64,000 bases of DNA from Gordionus sp. m RMFG-2023 (taxonomy: Eukaryota > Nematomorpha > Gordioida > Chordodea > Parachordodidae): positions 26,203,561 to 26,267,560 of the forward strand of contig NC_088775.1 of NCBI RefSeq assembly GCF_954871325.1, given 5' to 3'. A program made the translations under genes and the position numbers. The notes beneath the pieces are model-generated. The model saw only the letters and a program-made list of their open reading frames with translations, did not search any database and was not told where the DNA came from. How positions within the stretch are numbered: the first letter of the stretch is position 1; every line of letters starts with the position of its first letter. Of this stretch, positions 31,741 to 43,689 are shown piece by piece.

Positions 31741-32716
31741 ACATGGTACTCAATGTTGTCAAACGATATCTTTAAAAGGAGTGTGTACCACTACTTTAAC
31801 CTGTGAAAAGCTAGTAGTGAGCTATTAGCTACCTTTACTTTTACAAAACATTCACTAAAAAATCTTTTTTATTTTTAGGTTATAATGTATTTTTTTTGTG
31901 TATATATTAAAAGACAATAAATAATTTTAAAAAAATAATTATATTACATTTTAATTGTAACTGCCTGAATTATTAGAAGATATTATATTTTTTTACAATT
32001 TAAACACAAATTTATAGCCCGATTTTGATTTTTTCATACATTTTAAAATACTTTTGAAATTTTGGAAATGGAAACCTATTAAAGTTTTCAAAAATTCCAT
32101 TCTCTTCTGTAACTTATCTTCATTTATATTCTTGCTGAATCTGTCTCACATGGACTTATTACCTCAATATCCATTTGCTTTGACAATTTTAATATATTAT
32201 ACTAGTTGATTTGGATTTATTTTAAAAATAGAATTTAAATTTCAAAATTCATAATAAATTATATTTTTGTGGTTAGTTATATTTTTTAAAAGTGTGTGCT
32301 AACGCAGTGCCTATTTTTTTAAAAAAGGTTGTGTGGCATATTGTGATTTATTTTATAATGATATTAATCTAAATATTAGCTTCAAATTAAAAAAAAACAT
32401 CAAAATTTTATTGACAGGCTAGCATACAAAAAATAGGGATTTGTGAGGTCTTGATTGATTTTTTATTTATAAAATGTCCAGCCCAAATCTTTTTATATGC
32501 AAATTTATTTGTCCAGCCCATTATATTTTTTTCAAATTTTCATAGTGCAGTCTGGTCAGTGGGCTAGGTGTCACATCCAATATGCATAATTGTTGATGTC
32601 AAGGAAATTAAGAAGGTATATATTCCAGTAAAACCAAACAGATCAAACAATTATAAAAAAAAGGATTTCAATCTATTTGTATTAAATTCACTATAATATA
32701 AAATGAAATTCAAAAT
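31741..32716. other. Intergenic DNA with a possible extra exon of the minus-strand gene
   Basis: On the minus strand, 32140-31985 stays open as FSKNINEDKLQKRMEFLKTL then IGFHFQNFKSILKCMKKSKS and GYKFVFKL. It could be spliced in phase 2 to the exon ending at 32719 if GTAAAT there is used as a donor. The proposed acceptor (GTGAGACAG) has a poor pyrimidine tract. Repeated CCAGCCCA and GGGCTGGACAAAT motifs at 32470-32525 look like element debris. Nothing else is clear. Confidence 0.3.
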
Positions 32717-33682
32717 TTACATTTGTTGAGAGGTATTTTGAATATCAATAAACATCTTCTTCAAATTGCCTCCAATAGGTTGTCTTGAAATTTGATTTAG
32801 TTTATCTATTTCATTTTCTAGATTACCATTCAATGTATCTTCAATCTTTTTTATAGTGTCTTCCAGTATCTTCTCATGATCTAGAAATTTTTCTTGCATT
32901 ACATTTTCACTTTTAAGCTTTTTAAATATAAAATGTAGTGAGTATTGATTAAAACTATTTTAATTTAATTATTATTTATAAACTTTACACAAATATAAAA
33001 TAGTATTGATGTTAATAATTTATGTATAAAAACTCAAATCTATTAAGATGATAATATTTCCACGCTCCAAATGATAAATTAAATATATTTATTACAAGAT
33101 ATTCCAAAGATATAAGCTGTAATTTTCTCTCAGCTTGTAAAACATCATCTTTAGTAATTATCTTTTGATTATTTTTCTAAAAAAATAAATATACATTTAC
33201 AATTAAATATTCATAAGTTATATAAATTTAAATAAGAATATAATTAAATATACAAGTTATCTTTAATAAAATGTTTTCAATTGTAAAAAATTAAACTAAA
33301 ATATAATTATTCAACAAATGAATCTTTTATTTTAGTTCAAGAAAATAATTTAAATTAATTATATCTACTCACAATATGGCTTTCATCCATGGACTTTATA
33401 TTAAGGTTTATTTTGTCAATTTTAACCAGATCTATAGTAGTTTATAAAAATATTTATTAATTTATAGTTCTTATAAATTACTGGCATCTGAATATTTTTC
33501 CTTTTTTGGATTTTGTAGCAAAAATTTTTCAAAGAATTCAAAATCATTTGAAGATTCATCTATAGTTTAAAGTTTTATAAATATATATATATAATAAATT
33601 ATTTGCCTGTTTTATCAGGCTTTTTATTAAAGCCCGCTTCTGAAAATTTTTGTTCAAAAATTTCTTTGAAATATTTCTTCAT
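32717..33682 (-). CDS. Five-exon gene for a small coiled-coil protein
   Basis: Exons on the minus strand are 33682-33607, 33559-33482, 33431-33373, 33176-33096 and 32917-32717. They join in phases 1, 1, 0 and 0 with no stop, giving 164 residues. The start MKKYFKEIFEQKFSEAGFNK is preceded in frame by a TAA. Exon 2 gives DESSNDFEFFEKFLLQNPKK; exon 4 KNNQKIITKDDVLQAERKLQ; exon 5 LKSENVMQEKFLDHEKILED and ends DIQNTSQQM. Heptad-like L/I spacing from exon 4 on suggests a coiled coil. There are no membrane segments or known domain. Borders are GT-AG except intron 1, which uses GC-AG (ACAG|GCAAAT). The last intron's acceptor is weak. The stop at 32717 overlaps a GTAAAT donor, so the gene may continue to 31985, giving a coiled coil plus small globular tail such as kinetochore Spc25 has. 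That identity is only a guess. Confidence 0.6.
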
Positions 33683-33927
33683 AATTTAATTTTTGCACCT
33701 GTTATATCTTATGTCAGATCTAACATTTCAGACACGTGTTGGAAAAAATATTTCAGATAAATTTTATAATAATTATTATTTATTAATTTGTATTATAAAA
33801 TATAACAAAAATTTATTTTCATATTTTATAAAATGTAAAATTAATATATTATTATTAATTATTTAAATATTATAAAATATTTTATCAACAATTACACAAA
33901 TTAAAAGCATTTGTATCTTAATATAGC

Positions 33928-34010
33928 CAGTGGCGTCACTAGGGAATGCCGCGCAGGGGCTCAAGACCCCTAAAAAATCTGAATAGCCCCTTGAAGCAGA
34001 AATATCTTCT
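33928..34010. mobile_element. Isolated hAT end
   Basis: CAGTGGCGTCACTAGGGAAT followed by GCCGCGCAGGGGCTCAAGAC is the CAGTGGCGT-type terminus also used by the MITE at 5652, with a different interior. No partner end CGCCACTG lies downstream within this window, so it is a truncated copy. 34011-34320 holds nothing recognisable. Confidence 0.55.
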
Positions 34011-34321
34011 TTTGATGGCTCCTTAATATACGCTTGAACTAATATAAATTTTTTTGATTGCCCCTGAATAATTTCTTTTATAATTCTATTAAGTGATATA
34101 TAGATTTAATTTAATTATTTTAAAATAGACTATCTAAATTTTTATTAATTAAATACCATTTTAATTATTAGATTAGATCAATACATAAAAATTATACTTT
34201 CACTGTCAGCTTGCAATCAAATTCTGTGTTAAAAATAGAAAATCAATATCACTCAAATATTAATTTAGCTTTAACATAATCTACCCCCTCCTATTATATC
34301 CCTATGCCGTACAATAATTTT

Positions 34322-34805
34322 CCTAATCCTGTTTTCCTTATTTTTTAAAAACCTTTCCCTAATCTGTTTCCTTCTTTTTTAAAACCCCTTTTATCACGAT
34401 CTTGTTTTCCTTATTTTTTAAAACCCTTTTTCCCCAAGCTGGTTTTCCTTATTTTTTAAAACGCTTTTTCTTTACAACCTGGTTTTCCTTATTTTTAAAA
34501 ACCCCTTTTTCCTAAACTGGTTTTCCTTATTTTTTAAAACTCCATTTCTTTACAACCTGGTTTTCCTTATTTTTCAAAACCCTTTTTTACAACTTGGTTT
34601 TCCTTATTATTTAAAACCCGTTTTTCCCAAACTGGTTTTCTCCTTATTTTTCAAAACCGTTTTTTTACAACTTGATTTTCCTTATTTTTTAAAAACTTTC
34701 TTTCCCAAACTGATTTTCCTTATTTTTCAAAACCCTTTTTTTACAACTTGGTTTTCCTTATTTTTTTGAAACCTTTTTTACAACTTGGTTTTCCTTATTT
34801 AAGAT
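34322..34805. repeat. Imperfect minisatellite of TGGTTTTCCTTATTTTTTAA
   Basis: About a dozen degenerate units of 35-50 bp, each with CTGGTTTTCCTTATTTTT and a variable AAAACCCCTTTTTC/TTTACAA spacer. Lengths vary because of T- and A-run changes. The open frame at 34748 on the plus strand starts in this array and is not a gene. Confidence 0.8.
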
Positions 34806-34986
34806 GGTTGTCTGAAGATATAAGTTCAATTTCTCCGCCTATGTCATCCTCATCTATTTTATTTGATATTATTTTGCATTTGTGTGTTATATCAATGAGT
34901 GTAGTTAAGTTAATCAACTGGATAGTGTCAAAATATCCACGTGGGATTTTATTTGTACATGTAATGAAGTCTCTTTATTAACTCGA
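34806..34986 (-). CDS. Coding trace, unknown protein end
   Basis: One minus-strand frame is open for 58 codons: RDFITCTNKIPRGYFDTIQL, then TLIDITHKCKIISNKIDEDD and IGGEIELISSDNHLK with a stop at about 34806. In the same frame upstream, MEKHTNLLLQVSYTSS is separated from it by two stops. A strong acceptor-like sequence (CTAACCTTCTCTTACAAG) sits at about 35000 but opens a different frame (CLIRRVNKETSLHVQIKS). The peptide looks like real protein sequence. Whether it is a host exon or transposon relic is undecided. Confidence 0.25.
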
Positions 34987-34999
34987 CGTATAAGACACT

Positions 35000-36370
35000 T
35001 GTAAGAGAAGGTTAGTATGTTTTTCCATGATTTTAAATAGTTTATGTTGTAAATAATTTTGTGATAAGTTTGTATCAAAGTTTCAAATTAGGTTTTTAGA
35101 TTTATAGGGTAGATGTGTCAAGGGAGCCCCTTTCTCCATTCACCCGTTAATAGAATTTGATAAAATTTGCAGAAGACGTTGACAATTTGTCTCTCTCTCA
35201 TTCTATAAAATTTAGAAAATCTATGTTTGAGTGGGGCTCAATAATATTTATTAAGGGGTTAAATGTTGTTATAATTTTATTAATTGGAGGTTTTTTAGAG
35301 GAATAAAATGTTATCCCTTTATAACTATGTTTATATAAAGATTGGCTTTTGTCAATTTGGCAGAGAAGTTACAAATTGTTGACATTCTTTTTTTTAAAAA
35401 AATATTTTTTATTACAAAAAACTAGTAGAGCCCGTGGGAATGAGATTTTTATTCATTTTTTACGATAGATGCCATGCCAGGTATAAGCTCACAATATTAG
35501 GAAGCATCTAAGATCTTATAATTTAAAAAAGTTTATCAAGCCCAGCTCAACCCTTAATAAGTAAAAGATATTCCCAAGTCAGGTGCAAGCTGTTAATTTT
35601 GAGGTTCCAAGCCCAGTCCTACCCATTATAATTTTGAAAATTTTTTCCCACCTCGGAGATAGTTAAATTTTTAATATCATCACATGAACGGGAAATATTT
35701 GATTTACCAATTAGTCTAATGTGTAAAAAAAAATGTAAATTCCGTATTAAGAGAAACTGGGAAGGCCTGGGCAACCACTTATTAGAGAATCATGACAAAT
35801 AAAATAAAAATAACCGACTCCTATACTTTATTGTAATATGATCAATTAAAATTATATCTAAAAAATATGTTGTTTATTATATAGGGTTATTGTTGTTTTT
35901 CAGATAAATTTAATGTATGTCTTGCATTTCTGAAATTATTTGTCAAAGAATTTGATAAGGGATATATATTTTTTTATGTTAAGTAAAAAAAAAAATGCTG
36001 TTTATTTAAATTACAAAAATGCCATTAAACACTAATGAAACTTATATGCAAATTATTTATATATTTTTTAAGATATTTTTTTTTATTGACATATAAATTT
36101 AGGATAATTTTTTTTAATAATAATGAGGATTATTTATTATGTATTTGATAAAATTAAAAGCAAATCCTTGTTGACATTTTAATTTTTGATGGAAAAGGCG
36201 ACAAAATAAATCTGGGCGGTCGTCTGGTAAGGAAATAATTTATGTATAATTTTAAACATTTAGGGTTGTAGATGAAAGCGATGACGGATTAACAAAGTAG
36301 TGTACAAATCACATTACGTCCTGATAAAGATAATATGCCTATGCCTTGGGATACTGGGAAAAGAAGAAAG
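35000..36370. other. Non-coding interval
   Basis: A/T-rich DNA with weak matches at 35530-35650 to the GGGCTTGG/CCAAGCCC motif repeated at 43690-44640 (for example CAAGCCCAGCTCAACCC). Just before the duplication at 36371, the plus strand at 36312-36370 reads QITLRPDKDNMPMPWDTGKR, which looks coding. Nothing else is recognised. Confidence 0.35.
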
Positions 36371-36744
36371 CAAAACGATATATCTGTCAATGTCAGCATT
36401 GGTATCCCTCTCTAAAATAGAATCATGAACGACAATGTTAACTCAACCATAAAACGGTCGTAAGTATTGTTATAAAGGCCACGACAGAACTACTGCATAT
36501 ATTTCCATTAATAAAGTTGATAAAATTGGCCGTACTGTACATTCAAGTTTGAACACGCAAAACGATATTTTTTTCAATGTCAGCATTGGTATCCCCTTTT
36601 AAATAGAATCATGAACGACAATGTTAACTCAACCATAAAACGGTCGTAAGTATTGTTTTAAGGCCACGACAGAACTACTGCCTATTTTTCCATTAATAAA
36701 GTTGATGAAATTGGCCGTACTGTACATTCAAGTTTGAACATTCC
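36371..36744 (+). repeat. 187-bp tandem duplication with coding appearance
   Basis: The unit starting CAAAACGATAT recurs after 187 bp with about 5% differences. In copy 1 a plus-strand frame reads GRKYCYKGHDRTTAYISINK then VDKIGRTVHSSLNT. In copy 2 the same peptide needs a frame change and continues into IPLNIHESFSENRIK and a stop. The Y-C...H-D-R...H spacing is reminiscent of FLYWCH or MULE DNA-binding fingers, but I could not confirm that. The segment is best read as a duplicated, decayed piece of a transposon gene. Confidence 0.55.
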
Positions 36745-38019
36745 TCTAAATATTCATGAAAGTTTCTCAGAGAATCGGATAAAGTAAATATTAACTCCTA
36801 GTGAAGTGAATGATAGTACAGAATTAAATGTTTATGTTTGTTAAAAAATAGGCGGAGGCATAGGGATTGTGGTAGTGGTGATAGTATAATTTGGAGAACT
36901 GGGTGAAAATAAAATCAACATAGATATAAAACATAAGATAAAAAAAACAAAATAAACCTCCAGATGAGTTCATTTTAAGCGTAGTTCTTTATTATTTTGT
37001 CTACCAGTAACTCTAGAACGGGTAAGGCGTTTGTTTAATCGTCATTATTTTATTTGCTTATCTTTAGTAATAGATTCATCATGTTTTGTAGCAAGTGAAG
37101 GATTAGGGTTAGCCTAGACAAATAAAGAAATCAGGCAAAAATATAAATAAACTATTGTTGAAATTAAACAAACATTAAAATAATGAAAAACCGGTAGATG
37201 GGTCAATATTAGATGCATATTTCTAGTAGTTGGAAGGCTATCATCAAAAAAAATTTTGGGGGAGGGGGGACTTATCAAGCCTATTATGATATTCTAAAAG
37301 TTAAAAAATAACATGATGAATGTAATGTTATTAAGATTAAGGTTAATTAATTGTAAGGTAATTAAAAAATAAGAATAAAAAAGGGGGGAAAAAAATAAGG
37401 TATAAATTATTATATTATAAAAATAATAATAATTAAATTAAAGGAATTGATAAAGTTTTGAGAAATAGTGGTTAATAGATAATAGAGATAGAAAAAAAGA
37501 ATGAGATAATAAAATTTAGTGATAAATAAATTCATTAAGGGAGGGGAAAAAAATAAAGAAAGAGTTATTTATAAGGATTGGAGATTATAAATAGATTAGA
37601 ATAAGAATATTTAAATATTAGAATATACTTGGTTATCTTCTTAATTATTGGTTATGAAAGAAAAATATGAGTTTAAAAAATTATAATGTAAGTACTGACA
37701 AAAATTGTGAGTATGTTCAAAATAAATATATAGGTTGAGTAACTTGTAGAGATTTCATTAATGTGTAATTGATAATATGAGATGAAAATTGATAAGGTAA
37801 TCTAAAAAAATAAAGAAAGGATTAAGTGAAATAAAAAGTTTCATTCATATTTACAAAGTTGAGGGGAATATTGTATTTATCAATTCAAAGACGATTTTTT
37901 AATCTCTCAATCCATGTTAGGTATGTGTACACCATCAATTCTCGAAATTCCATTAATCTGTTTGTATAAAATAAATAAATAAAATCAACAAATAAAAAAA
38001 ATAAAAATAAATACGTACC
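36745..38019. other. Non-coding, purine-rich
   Basis: Long A/G-biased stretch (for example GGGAGGGGAAAAAAATAAAG at about 37540), no open frame of note and no recognised repeat end. Confidence 0.5.
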
Positions 38020-38195
38020 GATGACATGACGTAGCGATGACATGACGTAGCGATGACATGACGTAGCGATGACATGACGTAGCGATGACATGACGTAGCG
38101 ATGACATGACGTAGCGATGACATGACGTAGCGATGACATGACGTAGCGATGACATGACGTAGCTATGACATGACGTCACGATGACGTAGTGAAGA
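38020..38195. repeat. 16-bp satellite GATGACATGACGTAGC, about 11 copies
   Basis: Eleven head-to-tail units, nearly identical until the last two, which diverge (GCTATGACATGACGTCACGA). Each unit carries TGACGT, the half-site of CRE/ATF bZIP proteins. The degenerate end contains the full palindrome TGACGTCA. Minus-strand open frames over the array (37885-38179) are artefacts of the repeat. Confidence 0.92.
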
Positions 38196-39117
38196 CATCG
38201 GAAAATTATAATATAGGATAATAAATATAAATCCCTATGATAAAAATTTTATTAATGGAGTTCCTAGTAGGAAAAGAGGTTAACATATTCCCATTAATCA
38301 TTAGAAATCTTAAAAAATTAAAATATGAGTAAATCTGATATTTATAGGAATAATAAATATATTGGATTATAGAAGTTGTTAGTAAGATAAATGACTAAAA
38401 CCTTCTACCAATAAAATTTATCTATGATAAGCATAAATACCTACGAATAATTTGATTTACTCTCTTAAATTTATTTTTTATATCCTACCCAGCTACAAGT
38501 CTCATGAAATAATATTCAGAAAACGATGTAAGTAAATGGCTCCTAGTCCTATCCTCGGCTAAGAATAAATATTACAAAAAAATTAACCTATATTTATATT
38601 ATTAAATTAAGTTGTATCATATATATATAAATTTTTTAATATTGTATTATATAAATAATGAATTATAAATAAATTATATTAAATAGGTAAATAATATTAT
38701 AAATATATAAAATATGTAAATAATATTATAAATATATAATATAAATTATACAATTTTAATTATATATTAATTATGTAAATAATATTAATTTTATAATTAA
38801 ATCATATTAAATATTATAATTATATATTACTAAAATTTATATTAATATATTTTTCTTTATATCAAATTAATTTATATTAAATATTTTAATTACTTTAAAT
38901 ATTATATTAAAATTATATTATGTTAAATATTACAATTATATATTTATTAAAATTTATAATCTTCTTTTATCTCTCCTAAAGATAACCTTTTAAACTCAGC
39001 CTTGAAGCTGTCTTACCCACAATCTTAACACACCAATCTATTTTCGAACCTTTAATTAAAAAATTTTTTAAAATAATCTCATCAAACCCCCCGTTGGAGT
39101 ATATTCAACTATTATAG
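38196..39117. other. Non-coding, extreme A/T-rich
   Basis: 38580-38960 is almost pure A+T with repeating TATAAATAATATTATAAATA-like motifs. No gene is seen. Confidence 0.6.
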
Positions 39118-39770
39118 AATGCTGACTGTACTAGTGGTTATGAATGGTTGGAAGCATTACCAAGTCGTAACCTAGGTAACCTCTTATCAGATGAACAATT
39201 AAGAGTTGCCATAGGCCATCGACTTGGATGTAACATTGTTCAACCACATACATGCATCAAATGTAAAATTTTAGTTGACTCCAAAGGGAGACATGGTCTA
39301 AATTGTATATATAGTCAAGGCAGGCAAGCAAGGCATGCAGCAATTAATTTAGCTATTAGTCGTTCTCTTACCAGGGCCCAAATACCAAACATCCTGGAGC
39401 CTACAAATTTATCGTTAGATGATGGCTTAAGACCAGATGGCTTAACTTCCGTGCCTTGGTCTTTAGGGAAATCCTTAATTTGGGACTTCACATGCGTATC
39501 TTCTTTCCCAAAAAATTTAAATTCTAATCCGGTTGATATAGCCGAGAAAAAAAAACAATGAAATATTCTAAATTCACAAATTATATTTTTACACCGATTG
39601 TTATCTCTTCCCTTGGACATATGCCAAGCGGAACTTTAAAGTTTTTAAAAAATATAGGGGATAAGACAAGAGCCCTTATCAGAACCTAAAGAATTTTATT
39701 TATTAAAACAAAACCTTCAAATCACAATTTTAAAATATAATTACGCCTGTTTTTTGGGAACTTGTAGTAC
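39118..39770 (+). pseudogene. C-terminal endonuclease-like domain of a reverse-transcriptase mobile element
   Basis: An open frame from before 39148 to 39561 reads NADCTSGYEWLEALPSRNLG, then AIGHRLGCNIVQPHTCIKCK and DSKGRHGLNCIYSQGRQARH. It continues LEPTNLSLDDGLRPDGLTSV and LIWDFTCVSSF. The C-x2-C...H-G-L-x-C cluster is a zinc finger. R-P-D-G followed about 18 residues later by W-D-F-T resembles a PD-(D/E)xK nuclease core. After 39561, another frame continues KYSKFTNYIFTPIVISSLGH and FLKNIGDKTRALIRT. This arrangement is common at the end of proteins annotated as mobile-element reverse transcriptases in invertebrates. The exact clade is uncertain; at least one frame shift is present. Confidence 0.6.
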
Positions 39771-42700
39771 CACCTCCGTTTTTATATAATATTGTTTTAT
39801 TTTATTTTATTTTATTTTATATTTGATGTGAGAAAACTATATTGAGTAAAAATAAAGGTATTTTTATTTATATTAAATGATTTTAATATTAATTATGAAA
39901 TTATATTAAATATTTGATTAAGGTATTTACTAAAATTTATATTAATACAATTAATAAATTTTTCTTTATATATTAATTTAATATTAATTACTTAAATAGG
40001 AAAAACTATCTAATCTGTAAAAGTTAAATTTTTAATATTTTTTTAAATCTCTAGCTTCAAACTTATAGGGGCCATTTTGACAGCCATTTTAGCTTATTTG
40101 CCTTTTTGATATTTTTAAGAGTATATAGAGCGGACCCGAACCCCATATTGTTATCTCTGATTATTTATGGCATTGATGTGTGCAAATTTATTGGAAGATT
40201 TATTGAATCGCACAGAAATAAGTTTATCTGGATTTTTGCTTGTTGAAACGAGTTGCTAGATTAAACAATCCGTATCGTTCACAAATAATTGTTGATTAAA
40301 AATAACTGAACTTGATGATAGATTAAATTTAAATTTCGCTTTAATAGTTTTTCTGTAATACCATGATTCATGAATCGTTTATTAATGGCTATCATAGGTC
40401 TTATAAATAAAATAAATTAAATGAACTATTAAGATTTAGGTGAAATTTATCATTTATGGATTTATACAATGATCATGTTATCATATCCAAGAGCTTTAAG
40501 ATTTCTAAAATATTTATTTTCGTTTAGCCTCTTGGGCATATGAAAATGGAATTGGTGGGGCTGGTAAGCAAATGATTGAAAAGTATATTAAAAAATCATA
40601 TTAAAGAGTTTGATTCAAAGAAAGAAATTGCGACAAGCAGTTGAAATATCTTGCTCTGCCTGGCCTGCTCAAAGCAATCGGTATTTTACATTTTTACCAT
40701 AAGAATTGAAAAATAAAAGGAAAGGATAACAATTTTATATCAATATGTAGCCAGATCCTACATCTACTAAATACCCGCCCAGCCCGTGAACCTTGCAGAA
40801 CGGGCCCAAATATAAAATAATTCTAGCAATCTGGGCCAGATCGATTTTTATTGCTTAATAAATAAATATATTAATTAATCATTGGGGAAAATCTTATAAT
40901 GTAGTGCTTAATATTCATCGAATGCTCATTTCATTTCCCTGAAAAGCAATTTGAAAAATATAGTCAAAATTATTCAAATAACCAAATTTTAAAAATTTCG
41001 GACCTGGCAATAAAATGATTGAAAATAAAAATCCGAGCCGTTAGATAGACCTGATAAGTTTATTACTGGGTTGATAAATAGTATTTGCCATGATTATTTT
41101 GCTCCCCATTAGAATCTCTGTAACAAGAATAATACATATGATAAATGTGATATATATCATTTATTGCATCGTTGTGAGGGGGGGGGGATAATTATAAAAT
41201 ATAGACTATGATGAAAGTAACTATTGTTTAATTTGAAATAGTTGGGGGTCGAAAATGTAAACTTATGGTAAAAATAATTTTTGATTATAATAATGAGCAT
41301 AGAAATATAAAAGAGTATTAATGCGCCATATGTTATTAGTGGAAGGCGCCTAAACCAGAATTTCTTTTTTTTTAAAATAATATGCCTAAAAATTATTATT
41401 CATTATTACCCTAAAAAATAGGTTAGGGTCAGGATACCCGACTCTTTGGTTAAATCGGGTTATTGTAATTAATTTTTATTTCAGGTTGGGGATAGACCTG
41501 CCAACCGTCCCGCATTAACATGATCTATCCAGCTAAAAATATTTTTGTCCCGCCAAAAAAAACGTATGTCCCGTGGATCCCGCCAAAAGGTTGAAATCCT
41601 GAAATCCCTCTAAAAGTTCTGCGAAATTGTCAAAAATAGAAAATTTCATTCATATTTTATCAAATTTCTCATATTTTATTTCCCACTATTTAACTAAATT
41701 AAAAAAATTGACCTTGATTGTGAAATTTGAAAAAATATTATAAATATTCTAATAAAAAAATATTCCGAGTTCCTAATGTGCATAAAATATATCGCATAAT
41801 GATGTAATTTAATTAAATTAACGAAATAATTATGTCAGAAGGTTCTCTTTTCCACTTGCCGCATAATGCAGCTGAAAGGGACGAAATATAATAACTATGA
41901 AGTGCCACAAATAGATCAGATTACGGAATAAAGTGAAGAAGCTCAAAAAATTACAGATATGCATGATATGATATCGAATGGACAAATTTATAAAGGACAT
42001 ACTAACAACATGATTATTATGTTCATGCAGCTATTTTTTTTTTAATTTGTAGCAATTGAGAGTTTATTTTTATTAAACAGGTATCAATTTTATAATAAAT
42101 TTCTGAAGATGAAGCAGCCAAAACATATCTTGACATGAACTTATAATTGTATGTGGGCCTTTAAATAAAATAATGAAAAAATCTTGAATCAAATAAAGCT
42201 GATAATCAAACTTTTAAATTAATTTGTACAGATTTTATAATAATAAAGTAAAATCTCCGTTATTATATGTTATCACATTGATGGAATCTCTAAAATAATC
42301 AAATAATACATTGGCAACATAACTTTAATGAGAGTAATACCTCCAAATTATCCAATCATAAAAATAATGAAATTTTTTTTTAATATAACCCCTCAAACTC
42401 AAACTTAGAAAAAATATGTAAATTTGTTAATTAAATTCCTTATTCAAATGCCGCTCCATAGCTTATTTTTAGCTTAATAAAGGCATCATCCAAATAAAAT
42501 TCTTTTATGTCATTTGATCTATTAGAAGCCGAATTAATGATCATCAGAATTTGAACATGAAGGAGTCGCGAATTTAAATTTCAAAGAAGAGAAACTGTTA
42601 AATAAATAGATTCGTCGGATATATATATAAAATTTTATATTTTATTTAATTGAACTGTAAAAATATTACTATTATAATAAATTTTTAAAATGACCAAAAA

Positions 42701-43689
42701 TTCGTTATATAAAATATAATGTATGCCCCTCAAAGCCTCGCTTTATATCAATTTAATCTGTGAAAATCCCGCAAAATGAATTACAGAATATGGCCTAGTT
42801 GGGGAACCGGTCGGGAGATTTTTTTTCTACTTTCTTTTTTAAGGTAGGTCGAATTGGGAATTAACCTTATTTGGGGTAACCAGAATTTTTTAAAATTTTT
42901 TCCGTTAGAAATTTTTCTTTTGCAGGTTTCTAATAATCATATATTATATTACATTATACAATTAATTCAACTTTTTTAAAATATTTAATCATCCTATATA
43001 TATAATCTCCATAATCAAAATATGATCGTTTTCGTATCATCTTTGTATTTAAAATTTAAGGAGACTATATAGTTTAATGTTAATTTTATGCCATCTACCA
43101 GTATCGAACCACAAACCTCCCGTTTCAAAAGTACACACTTTACGTAGGCGCCAATTTGAATTATAATTACATTTAAAATATTAATCATATATATATATAT
43201 ATATATTAATACAACTCAATTTACTTGCCATTTATTACCATATTAGCCATCTCTGGGCTTTCTACATGCATTCCATAGTATTTTCTCATCACTTCATAAT
43301 TGTTGAATGTACGTTATTCATAACATTTTTGATTAGAATAATTTTTAACTTTATAAATAAATCATTTGTTATTTGGAGGGGTGGTGGTTTGTTTAAAATT
43401 TAAATTAGGGTGAACATATTTTCACTGATTTTTATAAGATGTAATATGTATTCATGAGTTTTCATATCTATACCAGGAGCCAACCAGTAGAATGATAGGC
43501 GAATCAGATATTTCCCCTTCATTAGATGATAAATTATTTTGAAAAAATTTCCCAATAATATAAATGACAAAAAAATGGGTAAATCAGATATTTCCCCTTC
43601 ATTTGATAATAAATTTTTTTTTTAAATTTTCCAAATAATATAAAATGACAAAAATGGATAGATTTAATTCTTATAAACCCCTTACATTG
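39771..43689. other. Long non-coding interval with scattered element ends
   Basis: Recognisable debris: CCCGCCCAGCCCGTGAACC with AGAACGGGCCC at 40776-40810 and GACCTGCCAACCGTCCCGC at 41494-41512, both hAT-type termini without a partner; a poly-G run at 41178; and (TA)n at 43190-43207. 41870-42030 on the plus strand yields QKITDMHDMISNGQIYKGHT, possibly a transposase relic. No host gene is seen. Confidence 0.45.

Noticed and set aside
37885-38179. Minus-strand open frames of 84 and 64 codons
   Set aside because: They are translations of the 16-bp satellite and its flank.
39315-39620. 101-codon minus-strand frame
   Set aside because: It is the shadow of the plus-strand zinc-finger/nuclease-like element protein.
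43085-43155. Reverse-strand GGTTCGATACT resembling a tRNA B box
   Set aside because: The cloverleaf cannot be drawn; at most it is a very old tRNA-derived SINE relic.
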